Positions 59,635 to 64,000 of a stretch of 64,000 nt of DNA are shown piece after piece. The first letter of the stretch is position 1, and each line of letters opens with the position of its first letter. Position numbers and translations under genes: made by a program. This stretch comes from Polynucleobacter sp. UB-Piko-W3 (GTDB lineage Bacteria; Pseudomonadota; Gammaproteobacteria; Burkholderiales; Burkholderiaceae). The notes beneath the pieces are model-generated. The model searched no databases. It was not told where the DNA came from and was given only the letters and a program-made list of their open reading frames with translations. The stretch spans positions 1,505,795 through 1,569,794 of the forward strand of contig NZ_JACVPY010000002.1 in assembly GCF_018881635.1 (NCBI RefSeq), given 5' to 3'.

Positions 59635-60933
59635 TTAATCCGCTTCAGCATCAGGATCAGACCGCTCAAGCTCTAATGAAGCCGCTAACAATGCTAGGCG
59701 TGCAACTACCCCATATAAGTAGAAACGATTTGGGGCTGCACTACCTGGCTTGGCACTCATGTCGGGCATTGAGTTCTGCTCAAAAGCGAGTGGTACAAAA
59801 TGCATGCCAGGTGCATTCAGATTTTCATCGGGGCCACGATCCGTATGAACACGATAGAAGCCTCCAATCACATAGCGATCAATCATGTATACAACCGGCT
59901 CTGCTACTGCCTCGTTGACCTTCTCAAAGGTATATACGCCCTCTTGAATCAATACATCGCTGACAGCTAAACCTTCTTTAACCACACTCATCTTGTTACG
60001 GTCTTTACGGTTCAAGTCTTTGAGCTGGGAGGGATCATTAACTACCATAATGCCCATTCCATAGGTACCAGCGTCTGCCTTTACAACAACATATGGCTTG
60101 TCTTTGATACCATATTCACGATATTTTTTGGCTGTCTTTTTGAGGATTTGCTCTACTGCAGTCTGTAGTTCTTCCTCACCTTTGCGCTCATGAAAATTTA
60201 CATTAGAGCAACTTGTAAAGTAAGGATTAATCATCCAAGGATCGATATCTACCACCTTAGCAAACTTCTTAGCTACCTCTTCATAAGCTGCGAAGTGATT
60301 CGACTTACGACGGATATGCCAACCAGCATGCAAGCCGGGCAATAGATATTGCTCGTGCAAGTTTTCTAGAATTGGTGGAATGCCAGCAGATAAATCATTA
60401 TTCAAGAGAATGGAGCATGGATCAAAATCTTTCAAACCCAAACGTTGCTTTTTCAAACCCAAACGAGAGAGGGGCTCCATCAATAGACGATTGCCATCTG
60501 GCAACTCAATCCATGTCGGTTTTTTAATTTCTTCTGAGAAAGTACCCAAGCGAACATTCAGACCAGCTTGACGCAAGATAGATGAAAGACGCGCAATATT
60601 TTGCAAATAGAAAGTATTGCGAGTGTGACGCTCTGGAATTAATAATAGATTTTTAGCTTCTGGACAAATCTTCTCAATTGCGGCCATTGCGGCCTGAACT
60701 GCCAAAGGCAGCATCTGAGTAGAAAGATTATTAAAGCCGCCTGGGAAAAGATTGGTATCAACCGGGGCCAGCTTAAAGCCTGAGTTACGTAAATCAACCG
60801 AGCAATAGAACGGCGGGGTATGTTCTTGCCATTCCAACCTAAACCAACGCTCGATGGTTGGGGTCGCTTCAAGAACCTTTGACTCTAATTCGAGCAAAGG
60901 ACCGCTTAAGGCAGTGATGAGATGTGGAACCAT
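59635..60933 (-). CDS. gshA: Glutamate-cysteine ligase (proteobacterial GshA type)
   Basis: First step of glutathione synthesis. The 432-residue protein matches the betaproteobacterial glutamate-cysteine ligase family: DLRNSGFKLAPVDTNLFPGG, the metal/ATP region VKADAGTYGMGIMVV and QEGVYTFEKVNEAVAEPVVY. It is not the larger E. coli type. It heads the gshA-gshB-PTS run and starts just after the amtB terminator. Confidence 0.92.
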   Translation of the reverse strand: MVPHLITALSGPLLELESKVLEATPTIERWFRLEWQEHTPPFYCSVDLRNSGFKLAPVDTNLFPGGFNNLSTQMLPLAVQAAMAAIEKICPEAKNLLLIPERHTRNTFYLQNIARLSSILRQAGLNVRLGTFSEEIKKPTWIELPDGNRLLMEPLSRLGLKKQRLGLKDFDPCSILLNNDLSAGIPPILENLHEQYLLPGLHAGWHIRRKSNHFAAYEEVAKKFAKVVDIDPWMINPYFTSCSNVNFHERKGEEELQTAVEQILKKTAKKYREYGIKDKPYVVVKADAGTYGMGIMVVNDPSQLKDLNRKDRNKMSVVKEGLAVSDVLIQEGVYTFEKVNEAVAEPVVYMIDRYVIGGFYRVHTDRGPDENLNAPGMHFVPLAFEQNSMPDMSAKPGSAAPNRFYLYGVVARLALLAASLELERSDPDAEAD

Positions 60934-60959
60934 TCCACCATTGTAAGATTATTAAAAGA

Positions 60960-60986
60960 AAGACGCGGGATCCTAGGATCCCGCGC
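60960..60986 (-). terminator. Rho-independent terminator after amtB
   Basis: A perfect palindrome (60964-60985, stem CGCGGGATCCT) lies 50 bases after the amtB stop and is followed on the minus strand by T-rich TCTTTCTTTT. It separates the porin-glnK-amtB operon from gshA. Confidence 0.8.
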
Positions 60987-61038
60987 TTAAAAACTAGGCG
61001 GCATATGAAAGCTGCCCAGTGAGGGGTAAATCTATAGA

Positions 61039-62526
61039 TTAAGACTCGTAGGCAGCCTCGCCATGTGAGCTGATATCCAAGCCTTCGCGCTCTTCTTCTT
61101 CCTTCACACGTAAACCAATCACCATATCGATCAATTTGAATGCAATGTAAGAGACCACGCCTGACCAAATCAGGGTAGTAATCACGCCTTGAGCCTGAAT
61201 CCATAATTGGCTAGCAATGGAGTAATCAGGAGCAACAGCATTAGCTACATAGTCCCAGATACCGGAACCGCCCAATGCAGGATCAGCGAATACGCCAGTC
61301 AATAAAGCACCGGAAATACCGCCAACGCCGTGAACACCGAATACATCTAAGCTGTCATCAGAACCCAACATCTTCTTGAGACCTGTAACACCCCAGAGGC
61401 AAGCAACACCGGCAAACAAACCGATTGCGATGGAGCCCATTGGGCCAGCAAAACCAGCGGCTGGAGTAATGGCAACTAAACCTGCTACACAACCAGAGGC
61501 AGCGCCCAACATAGAAGGCTTACCTTTCAGAACCCACTCAGCAACCGACCAGCTCAATACAGCAGCAGCAGTTGCTAAATAAGTATTTACAAAAGCTAAT
61601 CCTGCGCTTCCGTTTGCTTCGAGTGCTGAGCCGGCATTGAAACCAAACCAACCGAACCACAAGAGTGCGGCACCAGTCATTACATAAACTAAGTTATGTG
61701 GCTTCATTGCTTCTTTGCCGTAGCCAATACGCTTGCCGATAACGTAGGAACCTACCAAGCCAGCGATAGCAGCATTGATGTGAACAACGGTACCGCCAGC
61801 AAAGTCGAGCACACCTTTTTGCCATAACCAGCCAGCACGAGCAGTAATAGCCTCAAGGGATGCAGCATCTTTGATGTCGTCAGGACCAGGCCAGAACCAA
61901 ACCATGTGAGCGATTGGCAAGTAGCTAAATGTGAACCAAATGATCATGAATATCAGGATTGCAGAAAACTTAGCGCGCTCTGCAAAAGCACCAATGATCA
62001 AGCAGCAAGTAATAGTTGCGAACACTGCTTGGAAAGCCATGAATATAAATTCAGGAATCACAACACCTTTACTAAAGGTTGCTGCTACTGAATCTGGATT
62101 CATACCGCCCAAGAACAAGCGATCAAGTCCACCAATAAATGAGCTACCTTCCGTGAATGCAAAGCTATAGCCATAAATGGCCCAGAGCACAGTAATCAAA
62201 GAGAAGACCATGAAACACTGCATGCAGATCGACAGAATATTTTTGCTACGCGTTAAGCCGCCGTAGAACAAAGCCAAACCAGGAAGTGTCATTAACAGTA
62301 CTAATGCTGTACATACCATCATCCAAACGGTATCCGCTTTATTACACTTTTCAGAGCAAAGAACGGGCGCAGGTTCTGCAGCAGCAGGGGTTGCAGCTGG
62401 AGCAGTTACTGCTGGCTTTTTAGCTTCGTCAGCAGCATACGCTGGCGAAGTCACAATCACACCAGTAGCGCCAATGGCCAAGGCCATAGCACCGCCAGCA
62501 ACGAGTCGTTTCATCCAAGTTAACAT
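61039..62526 (-). CDS. amtB: Ammonium transporter AmtB
   Basis: Inner-membrane ammonium channel gated by PII. I start at the ATG at 62526 because a GAGAGG Shine-Dalgarno lies 6 bases before it; the frame extends to 62664 but that overlaps glnK. The 495-residue protein has a signal-like N-terminus (ending SPAYA), then 11 transmembrane segments with the Amt signature around DFAGGTVVHINAAIAGLVGS and FGVHGVGGISGALLTG. It is 13 bases after glnK. Confidence 0.96.
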   Translation of the reverse strand: MLTWMKRLVAGGAMALAIGATGVIVTSPAYAADEAKKPAVTAPAATPAAAEPAPVLCSEKCNKADTVWMMVCTALVLLMTLPGLALFYGGLTRSKNILSICMQCFMVFSLITVLWAIYGYSFAFTEGSSFIGGLDRLFLGGMNPDSVAATFSKGVVIPEFIFMAFQAVFATITCCLIIGAFAERAKFSAILIFMIIWFTFSYLPIAHMVWFWPGPDDIKDAASLEAITARAGWLWQKGVLDFAGGTVVHINAAIAGLVGSYVIGKRIGYGKEAMKPHNLVYVMTGAALLWFGWFGFNAGSALEANGSAGLAFVNTYLATAAAVLSWSVAEWVLKGKPSMLGAASGCVAGLVAITPAAGFAGPMGSIAIGLFAGVACLWGVTGLKKMLGSDDSLDVFGVHGVGGISGALLTGVFADPALGGSGIWDYVANAVAPDYSIASQLWIQAQGVITTLIWSGVVSYIAFKLIDMVIGLRVKEEEEREGLDISSHGEAAYES

Positions 62527-62539
62527 TTTGAACCTCTCT

Positions 62540-62890
<351 letters not shown>

Positions 62891-62903
62891 TTAGAGGTGG
62901 AAA

Positions 62904-63824
62904 TTAGAAAGTTTTGGTAAGCGATACAACAGCGCCAGCTTTTCCGAGGTTGCTTCCATTTGGGCTTGAATAAGCATATGAACCCTTAACTGTTGCAGCG
63001 GTTGTACCTACATAAGCCGCTGAAGCAGATAAGCCACCACCAAAGTCTTTAGTCACACCCAACTTCCAGTCGGTATATGAATATAGGGTGCTATTGCTAA
63101 TAGCGCCTGTTGAACTTCCTGACTGATACTGAGTTCCCTGCCAATTGGTCGTGCCAGCCTTTTGACTACCAGCGACATATTGATAGCCTACGTGTCCATT
63201 AAGAGCTAAACCCCAAAAACCAGTGTCATAGTTCATTGTTAGATCTGGGTAGTAAGAGCCAGTTGAGTTTATATTTCCAAATAATGGTGAAACAGCATAA
63301 GAAAACTTAGCAAAACCAGTTACAGGACCGAATGTAAAGTTCTGCGCTACATAGATTTCTGTTGTATTCGGATTGGCAAAGTAACCATTGGTATTGGGAA
63401 TACCTGAAGTTGGGTAGTAGTACTGCAAGACACCTAAGTCTGATGCAAAACCTTCTCCAATCAACTCTTTCTTAATACCAGCATAAAAATCCATTTCGAT
63501 TGGTGCGCTTACCTGACCGATGGTGGAACCCTTTCCAGAATTACCGCCATTAGGACCATAAGCATCGCCAATCCAGCTAATCGAGCTGTTCCAGTTACCA
63601 ATGTAGACACCACTCTCGTGAGCGTAGTCAAAGCCACCTTGAATCGCTGGCTTAAAGTTTGACTGGCTGATACCACGGTAACGATAGTCGTTGACTACGG
63701 TCACGTTAGCTGTAATCGGGCTAGCTTCTGGAGCCTCTGCTGCAGGGGCTGTTTGTGCAAAAGCGGTAGTAGCCAACAAGCTTGATGCTGCTAGCGCGAT
63801 CGCTGATTTTTGCAAAGTTTTCAT
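62904..63824 (-). CDS. TorF family putative porin (Gcw_chp type)
   Basis: A 306-residue outer-membrane beta-barrel protein with a signal peptide (residues 1-23, ending TAFA) and the family pattern NVTVVNDYRYRGISQSNFKPA, alternating strands, and a C-terminal aromatic residue (SLTKTF). A strong Shine-Dalgarno (AAGGAG) precedes the ATG. It lies 25 bases before glnK in a nitrogen operon, so it may pass small nitrogen compounds; that substrate is an inference. Confidence 0.88.
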   Translation of the reverse strand: MKTLQKSAIALAASSLLATTAFAQTAPAAEAPEASPITANVTVVNDYRYRGISQSNFKPAIQGGFDYAHESGVYIGNWNSSISWIGDAYGPNGGNSGKGSTIGQVSAPIEMDFYAGIKKELIGEGFASDLGVLQYYYPTSGIPNTNGYFANPNTTEIYVAQNFTFGPVTGFAKFSYAVSPLFGNINSTGSYYPDLTMNYDTGFWGLALNGHVGYQYVAGSQKAGTTNWQGTQYQSGSSTGAISNSTLYSYTDWKLGVTKDFGGGLSASAAYVGTTAATVKGSYAYSSPNGSNLGKAGAVVSLTKTF

Positions 63825-63937
63825 GTGTTACTCCTTACTGGTTGTAATAAAAAATGGGGTGAATGCTTAATGCATGAAGCGATATTGATGGGTTGGGCAT
63901 TCATAGATTTGTCGCAAATCCCCGAAATAAGGCACCT

Positions 63938-63952
63938 GCACTTTTTTGGTGC
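63938..63952 (-). promoter_or_regulatory. NtrC-type binding site upstream of porin-glnK-amtB
   Basis: GCACT-TTTTT-GGTGC matches the enterobacterial NtrC consensus GCACY-N5-RGTGC. More half-sites flank it (GCACC at 63932-63936 and 63961-63965), and GGTGC-N8-GCACC forms a further inverted repeat. It lies about 114 bases before the porin ATG. I found no -24/-12 sigma-54 promoter between it and the gene. The rest of 63825-64000 holds no recognised gene. Confidence 0.6.
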
Positions 63953-64000
63953 TTAATATTGCACCATGTGCGTGAATTTTGAGCTTTTCAGGCTTTTTTT

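Noticed and set aside
63946..63966. Possible sigma-54 promoter TGGTGC...TTGCA near the NtrC box
   Set aside because: The GG and GC dinucleotides are 11 bases apart instead of the required 10, on either strand, and the plus-strand orientation points away from the porin gene.

Overview
This is a gene-dense stretch of core chromosome from a betaproteobacterium. The gene orders (aspS-DUF502-ubiB-ubiJ-ubiE, kdsD-kdsC-lptCAB-hpf-ptsN-hprK-rapZ, ispE-tRNA-Gln-prs-rplY-pth, the ctaC-to-SCO1 cytochrome oxidase cluster, gshA-gshB-PTS) match Burkholderiaceae. The moderate GC content, very short intergenic spaces and compact proteins (for example a 296-residue FtsY) suggest a streamlined freshwater lineage such as Polynucleobacter. 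That genus call is an inference. I saw no insertion sequence, prophage, CRISPR array, toxin-antitoxin pair or obvious foreign island, and no gene-free stretch reaches 300 bases.

Layout: 1-10195 (minus) holds a partial aspS, a DUF502 membrane protein, ubiquinone genes ubiB, ubiJ and ubiE, a Tim44-like protein, a DUF971 protein and a 1279-residue FAD/Fe-S oxidoreductase. 10330-13614 (plus) holds ilvA, a 5'-nucleotidase and queF. ssb and an MFS carrier (minus) face uvrA (plus), followed by a Kef-type antiporter (minus). 20352-26794 (plus) is a Kdo/LPS-export plus nitrogen-PTS block, but rpoN is missing from its usual place between lptB and hpf. mutY and mutM (minus) are followed by a TPR-LolB fusion, ispE, tRNA-Gln, prs, rplY and pth (plus). 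Next come a ferredoxin, coaD, rsmD and two M16 peptidases (minus), then ftsY and rpoH (plus); rpoH has a perfect CIRCE operator.

39815-48772 (minus, one small gene inverted) encodes the aa3-type cytochrome c oxidase (ctaC, ctaD, ctaE) with its copper and heme assembly factors (ctaG, SURF1, ctaA, ctaB, SCO1). 48966-56211 carries a BioC-like methyltransferase, comF, trmL, gpsA, secB, grxC, a rhodanese, gpmA, ctpA and moeB. 56208-60933 (minus) is gshA-gshB-IIA(Man)-HPr-EI. The window closes with a porin-glnK-amtB nitrogen operon (minus) whose upstream region contains an NtrC-type palindrome.

Three themes link the genes. First, a regulatory PTS: EI, HPr with both His15 and Ser46, a IIA(Man), IIA(Ntr) and HPr kinase are all here, with no sugar permease in the window. 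Second, nitrogen control: an NtrC-like box precedes porin-glnK-amtB, yet rpoN is absent from its locus and I find no -24/-12 promoter. Third, envelope biogenesis: Kdo and LPS export genes, plus a cysteine-free LolB fused to a TPR protein. I did not find a wholly new multi-gene system. The most promising novelties are the TPR-LolB fusion, the missing rpoN paired with a retained NtrC box, and HrcA-type control of rpoH.
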